Of a stretch of DNA of 39,209 nucleotides, positions 19,773 through 29,402 are shown in pieces. The translations under genes were made by a program, and so were the position numbers. How positions within the stretch are numbered: the first letter of the stretch is position 1; every line of letters begins with the position of its first letter. Under the pieces are notes generated by a model. It had not been told where the DNA came from and did no database searches. It saw only the letters and a program-made list of their open reading frames with translations. The stretch is from Flavobacteriales bacterium. Lineage in GTDB: Bacteria > Bacteroidota > Bacteroidia > Flavobacteriales > Schleiferiaceae. The stretch is taken from the NCBI GenBank assembly GCA_018623275.1, contig JAAZVU010000004.1:1-39209 (forward strand). Reading direction: 5' to 3'.

Positions 19773-20447
19773 TTAACGCACTAAACCATTTTCTACTGCG
19801 AAGCGAACTAAACCAGCGGTGTTGTTCATACCTAACTTATTTAGGATGTTCTGACGGTGATTATCGATAGTTCTCTTTGAAAGGAAAAGCTTCTTCGAAA
19901 TCTCTTCATTGGTGAGCTGGTCACAAATGAGCTGAATAATTTCAATCTCGCGCTTGCTCAATCTTGAAACCGCAGGATTATCTGTCGCTACGTCAAAGGT
20001 TCCTTTACCTAGAATTTTCTTCTCGATAAGTTCATTTGCTAGATGCTGCGCGTAGTACAACTTACCCTCAAGTACTGTTGTGATAGCCTTGATGAGTTCG
20101 GCAGTACCTACATTCTTCATCATGTACCCGCGTGCACCTGCTTTAAGCATATTCGCTGCAAACTCGATATCGTCATAATTCGAGAGGGCAAGAACATGTT
20201 GTTCTGGGTATTCCTCTAGTACTTTTTTGGTAAGCGAAGAACCGTCGGTTTCTTCTAACTGGTAATCCATGATTACTAGGTCAAAGGCGTTGTTTTTAAG
20301 CATTGCCATTGTTTCATCAGCGTTACCAGCTTCTAGAATATTGAAGTTGCAACAGTCGAAGTCGCCCATTTCGAGCATGGTTTTAATACCATCTCGTACT
20401 ATTGGATGATCATCGACTATAAGTATTTTGACATTTCTCTTTTCCAT
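19773..20447 (-). CDS. NarL/FixJ-family response regulator (REC plus LuxR-type HTH)
   Basis: VKILIVDDHPIVRDGIKTMLEMG, DLVIMDYQLEETDG, LKAGARGYMMKN, LSKREIEIIQLICDQLTNEEISKKLFLSKRTIDNHRQNILNKLGM. Confidence 0.95.
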   Translation of the reverse strand: MEKRNVKILIVDDHPIVRDGIKTMLEMGDFDCCNFNILEAGNADETMAMLKNNAFDLVIMDYQLEETDGSSLTKKVLEEYPEQHVLALSNYDDIEFAANMLKAGARGYMMKNVGTAELIKAITTVLEGKLYYAQHLANELIEKKILGKGTFDVATDNPAVSRLSKREIEIIQLICDQLTNEEISKKLFLSKRTIDNHRQNILNKLGMNNTAGLVRFAVENGLVR

Positions 20448-20592
20448 GGAAATTGTATAAAAGCGAGAATTTTAATGCGCTAAAGATACTAAGATAAGCA
20501 TTTGTTCAAATCTATTAATGAGAAAAAACGAGATTAATTTTGTGATTCTGAATCAATTAGAAGAGCTGTTGCACAAAGTCGTTGAATTACAC

Positions 20593-20600
20593 TATATTTG
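20593..20600 (+). promoter_or_regulatory. Putative Bacteroidota promoter -7 element TATATTTG for rimP-nusA-infB
   Basis: TTG at 20569-20571, 21-nt spacer, then TATATTTG. Confidence 0.5.
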
Positions 20601-20624
20601 TCAAAACTTTTTGGCACTCAAAAG

Positions 20625-20640
20625 GGGGACTTCGGTCCCC
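20625..20640 (+). promoter_or_regulatory. TTCG-tetraloop stem-loop followed by a U-rich stretch in the rimP-nusA-infB leader
   Basis: GGGGAC-TTCG-GTCCCC then TCTTTTATT, 20 nt before the rimP ATG. Confidence 0.65.
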
Positions 20641-20660
20641 TCTTTTATTGCTACTAATTG

Positions 20661-21101
20661 ATGGAATACGCAAAAATTGAAAAGGCCGCAGAGCAGGCCA
20701 CGGTTGAAAACAACGCTTTTTTGGTTGAACTTGAGGTCAAGCCAAACAACGTGATTATCGCCTATGTAGATGCGGATGAAGGTCTGTCGATGGATCAGAT
20801 AAAAATGATTAATCGCAAGATGGAATCAGAATTGGACCGCGATGTTGAAGACTTTAATTTGACAGTGAGTAGTCCAGATTTGAATCGACCATTGAAGATT
20901 TGGCGTCAATACAAGAAAAATGTAGGCCGTTTCTTAAAGGTGAAGTTTGATGACCGTCAGGTAGAAGGAAAGTTGGAAAAAGTGGAGCAGGACTTTTTGG
21001 TGCTAAGTGTGCCGCAAAAGAAGAAGAGTGCTCCGCATGTTGAATTAGAAATACAGTTTGCTGAAATCGTTGAGGCGAAGGTGGCAATCAGATTTAAATA
21101 G
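20661..21101 (+). CDS. rimP: Ribosome maturation factor RimP
   Basis: 147-aa ORF immediately upstream of nusA; IAYVDADEGLSMDQIKMINRKMESELDRDVEDFNLTVSSPDLNRPL typical of RimP. ATG at 20661 preferred over TTG 20658. Confidence 0.93.
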   Translation: MEYAKIEKAAEQATVENNAFLVELEVKPNNVIIAYVDADEGLSMDQIKMINRKMESELDRDVEDFNLTVSSPDLNRPLKIWRQYKKNVGRFLKVKFDDRQVEGKLEKVEQDFLVLSVPQKKKSAPHVELEIQFAEIVEAKVAIRFK

Positions 21102-21121
21102 AAGTTTTAGTTTTATAGATA

Positions 21122-22369
21122 ATGGAAAATCAGGCGATTATCGAAAGTTTCCTCGCGTTTAAAGAGGAGAAAAACATCGACAGAACTACTTTGATGGCCT
21201 TCATTGAGGAGGCATTTCGCAATCAGTTGAAGAAGAAGTACGAAACCGATGAAAACTTTGATGTTATTGTAAACCCGGACAAAGGTGATTTGGAGATCTG
21301 GCACAACAGAACCGTAGTAGAAGACGGTATGGTTGAGGATGAGAACCAAGAAATTGAATTAAGTGCTGCGCTTAAGATTGAGCCGGATTACGAAGTTGGT
21401 GAAGAGGTATCTGAGGAAATCAAATTGATTGATCTAGGTCGTCGATTCATTCTGGCTTTCCGTCAAAACTTGGTGAGCAGAATTCAAGAGCACGATAGCT
21501 CAGAATTGTTCAAGCGTTACAAAGACCTTGAAGGTGAGATCATCACTGGTGAGGTTCACCACGTTCGTCACCGCGAGGTCATCGTATATGATGATGAAGG
21601 AAACGAACTAATTCTTCCAAAAGACCAAATGATTGGCGAACGCGAATTCTTCCGCAAAGGAGATCCAATTCGCGCCGTAGTTAAGGAAGTAGTTTTCCGC
21701 GGTACAAAGCCAGTTGTTATTATGTCTCGCACAGACGAGCGCTTCTTAGCGAAGTTGTTCGAGCAAGAGATCCCAGAAGTATACGACGGTTTGATCACCA
21801 TTAAAGGTGTGGTTCGTATCCCAGGTGAAAAGGCGAAAGTTGCCGTTGAATCTTACGACGATCGCATTGATCCAGTTGGAGCTTGTGTGGGTATGAAAGG
21901 TTCACGTATTCACAGTATCGTTCGTGAATTGCGCAACGAGAATATTGACGTGATCAACTACACAAATAACTTGCAGTTGTACATCCAGAGAGCATTGAGC
22001 CCTGCGAAAGTAACTTCATTGAACATCAACGAAGAGACTCGCAGAGTGGAGGCTTTCTTGGCACCTGATCAAGTAAGTTTGGCTATTGGTCGTGGTGGTA
22101 CAAACATCCGTCTTGCGAGCAAGCTTGTAGACATGGAGATCGATGTATACCGTGATGATATCGAGATCGAAGATGATATCGAACTAGATCAGTTCAGCGA
22201 CGAGATCGAAGGTTGGATCATCGACGAATTGAAGAAGATTGGTTGCGATACAGCGAAGAGCGTATTGAAGTTAACTAAAGAAGAATTGGTATCAAGAGCC
22301 GATTTGGAAGAGGAAACTGTCGAAAATATCCTATCAATTCTCAAGCAAGAATTCGAGGACGAAGAATAA
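21122..22369 (+). CDS. nusA: Transcription termination/antitermination factor NusA
   Basis: VKEVVFRGTKPVVIMSRTDERFLAKLFEQEIPEVYDGLITIKGVVRIPGEKAKVAV, DPVGACVGMKGSRIHSIVREL, SLAIGRGGTNIRLASKL. Confidence 0.97.
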   Translation: MENQAIIESFLAFKEEKNIDRTTLMAFIEEAFRNQLKKKYETDENFDVIVNPDKGDLEIWHNRTVVEDGMVEDENQEIELSAALKIEPDYEVGEEVSEEIKLIDLGRRFILAFRQNLVSRIQEHDSSELFKRYKDLEGEIITGEVHHVRHREVIVYDDEGNELILPKDQMIGEREFFRKGDPIRAVVKEVVFRGTKPVVIMSRTDERFLAKLFEQEIPEVYDGLITIKGVVRIPGEKAKVAVESYDDRIDPVGACVGMKGSRIHSIVRELRNENIDVINYTNNLQLYIQRALSPAKVTSLNINEETRRVEAFLAPDQVSLAIGRGGTNIRLASKLVDMEIDVYRDDIEIEDDIELDQFSDEIEGWIIDELKKIGCDTAKSVLKLTKEELVSRADLEEETVENILSILKQEFEDEE

Positions 22370-22389
22370 GAAAACACTAAAGACACTCT

Positions 22390-25197
22390 ATGAGTAGCGT
22401 CAGATTAAGTAAGGCCACTAAAGAACTCAATATCTCTCTAGACAGAGCGGTAGAAGAGTTGGCAAAAAATGGCCATGATATTCCAAACAACCGTAATACC
22501 AAGATTACGGAAGAGCAGTACGGTCTGTTGAAGACTGCTTTTGCCGATGATCTTGAGCGTAAAAAAGCGGCGGAAGAAGTAAGCCAGCAATCCAAAGAAG
22601 AAAAAGAAATTCTTCGTGGTGGTCCTGCTGAGGAAGAAGCTCCTGCACCTGCAGTTGAGGCTCCAAAAGAGGAAGCAGCTCCTGCTCCAAAAGAAGAGCC
22701 TGCTCCTGCACCTGCCCCTGAAGCTCCAAAAGAAGAGCCTACTCCTGCTCCGGCCCTTGAAGCTCCTAAGGAAGAGCCTAAAGAGGAAGCGCCAATGGCG
22801 GAAACTTCTGCTCCAGCAGAAGAAGAGTCTGCAGGCGGTCTCAAGGTGATGGGTAAGATCGATTTGGATGCGCAAAAGCCTAAGAAAAAGGCGAAGCCAG
22901 AAGCCAAAAAAGAAGAGCCTAAGCCAGCAAACAAGAGTCACAAGCCTACTGAGAAAGGCCCGAAGAAAGCCGGCGGCGGTGCAAAGCTCCAAGAGCAAGC
23001 GCCTACAAAAAAGGAGGCGCCTAAGGCGGAGGAAGTTAAACCTGAGAACTCTGAAATCAAGACCAAATACGTTAAGATTGACGGTCCTAAATTCACAGGT
23101 CAGAAGATTGAGCTTCCTGTAGAAAAGCCAAAGACGCCGAAGAAGAAGCGTACTCGTATCAAAACTCAAGGACCGGGTGGTGCTACTCCAGCCCAAGCGG
23201 ATCCAAGAAATAGAAATCAACGCGGTGGCAATAACCAGAACCGCGGTAAAGGAAAAGGTCGTCGCAACCAGCCTGTAGCGCCTAAGCAGGAATTGACCGA
23301 CGAGCAAATCCAAAAGCAAATTAAGGAGACCCTCGAGAAACTTACTTCAGGTAAGAAGAACAAGGGTGCTAAAATTCGCCGTGATAAGCGTGCTGAGCGT
23401 CGTGAAAAAGAGGAGCTCAAAGACATGCAGGCTGCACAGGAGAGCAAAGTACTGAAGTTAACAGAATTCGTTACGGTTACTGAGCTTGCAAACATGATGG
23501 AGGTAAGCGTCAATGACGTCATTGGCTCTTTGATGGGTGTAGGTGTCATGGTAACGATGAACCAGCGTCTTGATGCAGAAATGCTTGAGATGGTGGCTGA
23601 AGAATTCGGCTTCGGTGTAAACTTCGTCGATGAAGAGGTAACGGAAACGTTCCAAGAAGAGGAGGATAAAGAAGAAGATCTGCAACCACGTTCACCTATT
23701 GTAACGGTGATGGGTCACGTTGACCACGGTAAAACGTCGCTTTTGGATTACATCCGTAAGGCAAACGTGATTGCTGGTGAAGCAGGGGGTATTACCCAGC
23801 ACATCGGTGCCTACAACGTAAAGGTTCATACAGGTCAGACCATTACCTTCTTGGATACTCCGGGTCACGAAGCCTTTACGGCAATGCGTGCTCGTGGTGC
23901 TCAGGTAACGGATATCGCCATTATCGTTGTAGCAGCGGATGATGCCGTGATGCCACAGACGAAAGAAGCAATCTCTCACGCTCAGGCGGCAGGTGTACCT
24001 ATTATCATCGCGATTAACAAGGTAGACCGTGAGGTAGCGAATCCAAACAAGATTATGGAGCAACTTTCACAAGAGAACATCTTGGTGGAAGATTGGGGTG
24101 GCCCTATCCAGTGTCAGCAGATTTCTGCAAAAACTGGTTTGAATATCGAAGAGCTACTTGATAAAGTACTCCTCGAAGCAGAAATGCTCGATTTGAAAGC
24201 TAACCCAGATAAGAACGCAAGCGGTACAGTAGTAGAAGCATCTTTGGATAAAGGTCGCGGTTACATGTGTACGGCACTCGTTCAAGCGGGTACCATGAAG
24301 GTTGGAGATTATGTTCTAGCTGGTCAATACTCTGGTAAGGTAAAAGCAATGCTCGATGAGCGTGGCAACCGCATAAAAGTGGCCGGTCCTTCGACCCCTG
24401 TAAACCTTCTTGGTTTGGACGGAGCACCTACTTCAGGTGATAAGTTCATCATTATGGATGACGAGCGTGAGGCGAAGCAGATCGCCGCGAAGCGTCTACA
24501 GTTGATGCGTGAGCAGAGCGTACGTTCTCAGAAGAAGATGACCCTCGAAGAGATTGGTCGTCGTCTTAAGGTAGGCGATTTCAAGGAGTTGAACATCATC
24601 CTTAAAGGTGATGTGGACGGTTCTGTTGAAGCATTGTCCGATTCTCTACAGAAACTCACCACTGAGGAAATTCAAGTGAACATCATTCACAAGGCCGTTG
24701 GTCAGATCTCAGAAAGTGATATCCTTTTAGCAACGGCTTCAGATGCCATTGTTGTAGGTTTCCAAGTTCGCCCTTCTGCTCAAGCACGTAAGCTTGCTGA
24801 GAAAGAAGAGGTAGAGATCAGAATGTACTCTATCATCTACGATGCGATCAATGAAATCCGCGATGCGATGGAGGGTATGTTGAGTGCGGAGATGAAAGAA
24901 GAAATCAAGGGTACTGCAGAGATCCGCGAGACGTTTAAAATCTCAAAAGTGGGTACCATTGCAGGTTGTATGGTTACCGAAGGTACCATCGAGCGTAACC
25001 ACGATGTTCGTGTGATCCGCGACGGTGTGGTAGTGTACACAGGAAAATTGGGTTCTTTGAAACGCTTCAAGGACGACGCGAAAGAAGTTCGCCAAGGATT
25101 CGAATGTGGTTTGAACATTGCCAATTTCAATGATATCAAAGTGGGCGACGTTGTCGAAGCCTATGCAATGGTTGAGGTGAAGCGTACGCTTGGCTAA
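22390..25197 (+). CDS. infB: Translation initiation factor IF-2
   Basis: P/A/E/K-rich N-terminus; [58 protein letters not shown]. Confidence 0.98.
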   Translation: MSSVRLSKATKELNISLDRAVEELAKNGHDIPNNRNTKITEEQYGLLKTAFADDLERKKAAEEVSQQSKEEKEILRGGPAEEEAPAPAVEAPKEEAAPAPKEEPAPAPAPEAPKEEPTPAPALEAPKEEPKEEAPMAETSAPAEEESAGGLKVMGKIDLDAQKPKKKAKPEAKKEEPKPANKSHKPTEKGPKKAGGGAKLQEQAPTKKEAPKAEEVKPENSEIKTKYVKIDGPKFTGQKIELPVEKPKTPKKKRTRIKTQGPGGATPAQADPRNRNQRGGNNQNRGKGKGRRNQPVAPKQELTDEQIQKQIKETLEKLTSGKKNKGAKIRRDKRAERREKEELKDMQAAQESKVLKLTEFVTVTELANMMEVSVNDVIGSLMGVGVMVTMNQRLDAEMLEMVAEEFGFGVNFVDEEVTETFQEEEDKEEDLQPRSPIVTVMGHVDHGKTSLLDYIRKANVIAGEAGGITQHIGAYNVKVHTGQTITFLDTPGHEAFTAMRARGAQVTDIAIIVVAADDAVMPQTKEAISHAQAAGVPIIIAINKVDREVANPNKIMEQLSQENILVEDWGGPIQCQQISAKTGLNIEELLDKVLLEAEMLDLKANPDKNASGTVVEASLDKGRGYMCTALVQAGTMKVGDYVLAGQYSGKVKAMLDERGNRIKVAGPSTPVNLLGLDGAPTSGDKFIIMDDEREAKQIAAKRLQLMREQSVRSQKKMTLEEIGRRLKVGDFKELNIILKGDVDGSVEALSDSLQKLTTEEIQVNIIHKAVGQISESDILLATASDAIVVGFQVRPSAQARKLAEKEEVEIRMYSIIYDAINEIRDAMEGMLSAEMKEEIKGTAEIRETFKISKVGTIAGCMVTEGTIERNHDVRVIRDGVVVYTGKLGSLKRFKDDAKEVRQGFECGLNIANFNDIKVGDVVEAYAMVEVKRTLG

Positions 25198-25216
25198 TCC
25201 GGAAGATATAGATACC

Positions 25217-25246
25217 AAAAAGCCCGGCCATCGGCCGGGCTTTTTT
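25217..25246 (+). terminator. Rho-independent terminator after infB
   Basis: AAAAAGCCCGGCC-ATC-GGCCGGGCTTTTTT. Confidence 0.88.
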
Positions 25247-25266
25247 ATGCCATAAACTTTCTGCTC

Positions 25267-27087
25267 CTAGCGCAGGATGAGGCTACCCACAGCAAACAAA
25301 GCGCCGTACACAATCCCAATCCCTAAGGCCCAATACACAAACAGTTTTAACGTAGAAGGCGCTTCGACTCTCTCTTGAGGATCCATTCGCATTTCTACGG
25401 GTTTCCACGCACCACCAGGTTGCACAGTCTTGTAAAATTCGACTAGCGTATAGGTGGGTGTAGGGTTTGTCAAATACATAGTTGCTATCCATGCTACAGT
25501 AGTGAATCCAACAGTAAAGAAGAAGCTGTTTGGGAATGCCCATTCAAGCACACTGTGCGCAAGTGCATATCCAACGAACGGTGCAACGGTCGCAGCAATC
25601 TCTGTCCATGCATTGATGCGCCACCAGTACCAACGTAGAATGAGCACAAGCCCTAAGCCGGCACCACATTCCATTATGAATTGCCATACACCTGCAATGC
25701 TGTCCATAAAGCTGGTCACCAATAATCCCAAAATGGCAAGGATTAAGGTGGTCAATTTCGAGATGTTCAAACTCGTTCTCTTCGGCGCATGCGGATTTAT
25801 AAATCGCAAGTACCCGTCGTTAATGAGATAAGATGCCCCCCAATTCAATTGGGTCGACATGGTCGACATATAAGCCGCAAAGAAGGAGGCCAATAACATG
25901 CCTAAAAGTCCCTGCGGCAAGAAGTCACGCATGATAAAGATGTAGCCGAATCGGTAATCTTGGTTGTATTTCACTGCCTGCGGCAATTGCGCTCCATATA
26001 CCTCTGCCCAGCTTTGAGACCACGTGAGATATTCCGCCTCTTGTGCCTCATTCATCGGTTCAAAATCTACCTCTCCGGCGAGCATTTCGTACGTGATAAA
26101 ACTAGGCATGTCCTCCGCAGGATTTCCTTTTGAACTGTAAAGAGCGATGGCACTTAAGGCCACTAAAATCCACGGCCACGGGCGCACTGCATAGTGGCCT
26201 ATCTGGAACAATGCACTGGCTAGAAAAGAAGAGCGTTCGTCTTTGGTTGCCAGCATTCGCTGTGCACTATATCCGCCTCCACCGGGCTCTGCACCAGGGT
26301 ACCAGGACGTCCACCAAACCATTCCAAAGAATGCCAAGAAAGAAGCCAAGGTGATTTGGTAACTTCCCTCACTCGAAGCTTCGCCACTGATGGACGGCAA
26401 GAATTTAAACGTTTCTTCAGGCAAGGCGGCTTTGAGACCTGCTACACCACCCACCTCAGGAGCGTCAAGGACATAAATGGCCAAAGCAATGGAGCCCGCC
26501 ATGGCGAGAAGGAATTGGAACACATCCGTATAAACCACTCCTTTCAAGCCACTAAAACTTACGTAAACGACAACGCCCAGTAGAGCAGCGCCAGTCCACA
26601 GAAAAGCTTCATTATAAGTCAATCCAAAGAACCCTTGGAGCAGGGTGATCATAGCGACATTTACCCAGCCCATGATCAGGACGTTCATGAAGGCGCCGAG
26701 GTATACGGCCTTGAAGCCTCGAAGCAAGGCAGCGGGTCTGCCCGAGTATCTGAATTCGATGAATTCTACCTCTGTCGTGAGTCCCGAGCGGCGCCACAAT
26801 CGAGCGAAAAAGACTGTGGTGAGCATACCCCCTGCGAGTAAGTTCCACCAAAGCCAGTTTCCACTGATGCCGTACTGTCCAACTAGTTCTGTAACGGCCA
26901 GCGGAGTGTCGGCGGCGAAGGTGGTTGCGACCATAGAAATACCGGCAATGTACCATGGCAATGACCTGCCGCCGAGGAAGTATTCGCTGATGGATGATTT
27001 TTTACTGCGGCCGAAATACATACCGATAAGGACCGTGGCTGCCAGCAATGTGATGAGGACCGTGAGGTCTATGGTGCTAAGGTTCAT
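25267..27087 (-). CDS. Sodium:solute symporter (SSS family)
   Basis: 606 aa polytopic; SISEYFLGGRSLPWYIAGISMVATTFAADTPLAVTELVGQYGISGNWLWWNLLAGG typical of SSS; solute not predictable. Confidence 0.9.
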   Translation of the reverse strand: MNLSTIDLTVLITLLAATVLIGMYFGRSKKSSISEYFLGGRSLPWYIAGISMVATTFAADTPLAVTELVGQYGISGNWLWWNLLAGGMLTTVFFARLWRRSGLTTEVEFIEFRYSGRPAALLRGFKAVYLGAFMNVLIMGWVNVAMITLLQGFFGLTYNEAFLWTGAALLGVVVYVSFSGLKGVVYTDVFQFLLAMAGSIALAIYVLDAPEVGGVAGLKAALPEETFKFLPSISGEASSEGSYQITLASFLAFFGMVWWTSWYPGAEPGGGGYSAQRMLATKDERSSFLASALFQIGHYAVRPWPWILVALSAIALYSSKGNPAEDMPSFITYEMLAGEVDFEPMNEAQEAEYLTWSQSWAEVYGAQLPQAVKYNQDYRFGYIFIMRDFLPQGLLGMLLASFFAAYMSTMSTQLNWGASYLINDGYLRFINPHAPKRTSLNISKLTTLILAILGLLVTSFMDSIAGVWQFIMECGAGLGLVLILRWYWWRINAWTEIAATVAPFVGYALAHSVLEWAFPNSFFFTVGFTTVAWIATMYLTNPTPTYTLVEFYKTVQPGGAWKPVEMRMDPQERVEAPSTLKLFVYWALGIGIVYGALFAVGSLILR

Positions 27088-27091
27088 GCGC

Positions 27092-27589
27092 CTATTTGCG
27101 TTTGCGTTGGAAGAATTGGGTCATGATATCACCACATTCTTCCTCCATAATTCCTGAGATGATTTCCGTCTTCGGATGTAGTTCTCCACCGTGCTCTTTG
27201 AAGCCGCGTTTGGCATCACTAGCGCCGTAAACGACCCGACCTATCTGCGACCAAAAAAGGGCGCCGGCACACATTGGGCAGGGCTCCAAGGTCACGTACA
27301 GGGTACATTTTTGGAGGTATTTGGCACCTAAATAGTTTGATGCTGCGGTGATGGCTTGGATTTCTGCATGTGCAGTTACATCCGTGAGTCTTTCTGTAAG
27401 GTTATGGGCACGTGCGATGATGCGGCCGCCAGCGGTAATTACGGCGCCTACGGGGACTTCACCCTCGCTGGCGGCTTGCTGAGCTTCGGCAAGCGCAGCC
27501 TTCATAAATATGCTGTGATCATTAAGGTCTATCATCTTCCACGCAAAATAGGGAATTGGCCCACAAGTTTGGCTATTTTTGCGGTTCAA
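27092..27589 (-). CDS. tadA: tRNA-specific adenosine deaminase / nucleoside deaminase
   Basis: [15 protein letters not shown] and [30 protein letters not shown] zinc-binding deaminase motifs. True start may be the internal Met of [15 protein letters not shown]. Confidence 0.9.
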   Translation of the reverse strand: MNRKNSQTCGPIPYFAWKMIDLNDHSIFMKAALAEAQQAASEGEVPVGAVITAGGRIIARAHNLTERLTDVTAHAEIQAITAASNYLGAKYLQKCTLYVTLEPCPMCAGALFWSQIGRVVYGASDAKRGFKEHGGELHPKTEIISGIMEEECGDIMTQFFQRKRK

Positions 27590-27601
27590 ACAATTAGTAC
27601 C

Positions 27602-29359
27602 ATGTACAGATCACATACTTGTGGCGAATTGCGCGCCTCACATATTGGACAAACAGTAACTCTTGCAGGTTGGGTACAACGCTCGCGTGAATTAGGGGGG
27701 ATGACTTTCTTGGATTTACGTGACCGTTACGGAATTACTCAGGTTGCTTTCAATGAGGAGTGGGATGCCGATTTGTTGAAGGAAGCAAGAAAATTGGGCC
27801 GCGAGTGGGTGGTACAAATTGAAGGTGAGGTGATCGAGCGTCACAGCAAGAATGCCAACATGCCCACCGGTGATGTGGAGATTAAGAGTGCCAAGCTCGT
27901 CGTACTGAACGCAGCAAACACGCCTCCGTTTACCATAGAAGAAGAAAGTGATGGTGGTGAAGAGCTTCGCATGAAGTACCGCTACTTGGATTTGCGTCGC
28001 GGTCCGTTACAGCGCAATTTGGCGCTACGCAACCGAGTGAACATCGAGGTACGCAAGTATTTGGACGAGCAAGGTTTTATGGATATTGAAACTCCATTCT
28101 TGATCAAATCTACGCCAGAGGGTGCGCGCGATTTTGTTGTGCCTTCGCGCATGCAAGAGGGCAAGTTTTATGCTTTGCCACAGAGCCCGCAGACCTTCAA
28201 GCAACTGTTGATGGTTAGCGGTTATGACAAGTACTACCAGATCACGCGTTGTTTCCGCGACGAAGATTTGCGCGCGGACCGTCAGCCGGAGTTTACACAG
28301 ATTGACTGTGAGATGGCTTTTGTAGAGCAAGAAGATATCCTGAACACATTCGAGGGATTGTTGCTTCACTTGTTGAAGGACGTGAAGGGAGTTGAGATTG
28401 ATAGCGTGCCGCGTATGACCTATGCAGAGGCGATGGAGCGCTATGGAAATGATAAACCAGATATCCGTTTCGGGATGGAATTGGCCAACTTAAATGCACT
28501 CACTCAAAACCTCGGTTTTATGGTCTTTGACCAAGCCGAGACTGTATTGGGTATCGCAGTGCCAGGGGCAGCTTCATGGACGCGTAAGCAGATTGATAAG
28601 TTGACCGATTGGGTGAAGCGCCCAGATATCGGCATGAAGGGCATGGTGTATTGTAAAGTCAATGAAGACGGTACTTACAAGAGCTCTGTAGATAAATTCT
28701 ATACCCAAGAGCAGCAAGCTGCATGGGCGGAGGCTGCGGATGCGAAGCCAGGCGACTTAATTTTGATTTTGGCTGGTGAAGAGCGTTTGACACGCAAGGC
28801 AACTTCTGAATTACGTCTTCACATAGCAGAAGAAATGGGGCTAAGAAATCCTGAGGTCTTTGCACCATTATGGGTGATGGACTTCCCACTGTTGGAATGG
28901 GACGATGAAACAGAGCGTTACCACGCGATGCACCACCCGTTCACTTCTCCAAAGCCTGAGGATATTGATTTGATCGATACGGAGCCAGGAAAGGTTCGCG
29001 CAAATGCCTACGACCTTGTTTTAAACGGTAATGAGATTGGTGGTGGTTCTATTCGTATCCACGACAGAGCGCTCCAGAGCCGAATGTTCGATTTACTTGG
29101 ATTTAGCAAGGAAGAGGCCGAGAAACAATTCGGTTTCTTGATGAGTGCCTTTGAATACGGAGCACCTCCGCACGGTGGTTTGGCTTTCGGTTTTGACCGA
29201 TTGGTGGCTATCCTCGGTGGTGCTGAGGTTATTCGTGATTTCATCGCCTTCCCGAAAAACAATGCGGGACGCGATGTAATGATTGATGCTCCAGCCACTA
29301 TTGATGACGCACAGCTCAATGAGTTAAAGCTCATTACTACTGCGGATACGGAAGAATAA
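27602..29359 (+). CDS. aspS: Aspartyl-tRNA synthetase
   Basis: [87 protein letters not shown]-track start 27356 over-extends into the tadA promoter/gene; ATG 27602 chosen. Confidence 0.96.
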   Translation: MYRSHTCGELRASHIGQTVTLAGWVQRSRELGGMTFLDLRDRYGITQVAFNEEWDADLLKEARKLGREWVVQIEGEVIERHSKNANMPTGDVEIKSAKLVVLNAANTPPFTIEEESDGGEELRMKYRYLDLRRGPLQRNLALRNRVNIEVRKYLDEQGFMDIETPFLIKSTPEGARDFVVPSRMQEGKFYALPQSPQTFKQLLMVSGYDKYYQITRCFRDEDLRADRQPEFTQIDCEMAFVEQEDILNTFEGLLLHLLKDVKGVEIDSVPRMTYAEAMERYGNDKPDIRFGMELANLNALTQNLGFMVFDQAETVLGIAVPGAASWTRKQIDKLTDWVKRPDIGMKGMVYCKVNEDGTYKSSVDKFYTQEQQAAWAEAADAKPGDLILILAGEERLTRKATSELRLHIAEEMGLRNPEVFAPLWVMDFPLLEWDDETERYHAMHHPFTSPKPEDIDLIDTEPGKVRANAYDLVLNGNEIGGGSIRIHDRALQSRMFDLLGFSKEEAEKQFGFLMSAFEYGAPPHGGLAFGFDRLVAILGGAEVIRDFIAFPKNNAGRDVMIDAPATIDDAQLNELKLITTADTEE

Positions 29360-29402
29360 CTAGGCTCGATTTTTGTAGTTTTAGGGACCTTAACACATCC
29401 TT

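Noticed and set aside
22640-22840. Repetitive GCTCC(T/A)-rich stretch resembling a DNA repeat array
   Set aside because: Explained by the [14 protein letters not shown] low-complexity linker of IF-2, which is common in infB.
22377-23319. Long minus-strand ORFs (185 aa, 293 aa) opposite infB
   Set aside because: Low-complexity (S/A/G- or L/R/F-rich) products, mirror artefacts of the P/A/E/K-rich IF-2 N-terminus.
27356-27601. 82-aa N-terminal extension of AspS in the ORF track
   Set aside because: Overlaps the divergent tadA gene; the canonical AspS N-terminus [11 protein letters not shown] starts at 27602.
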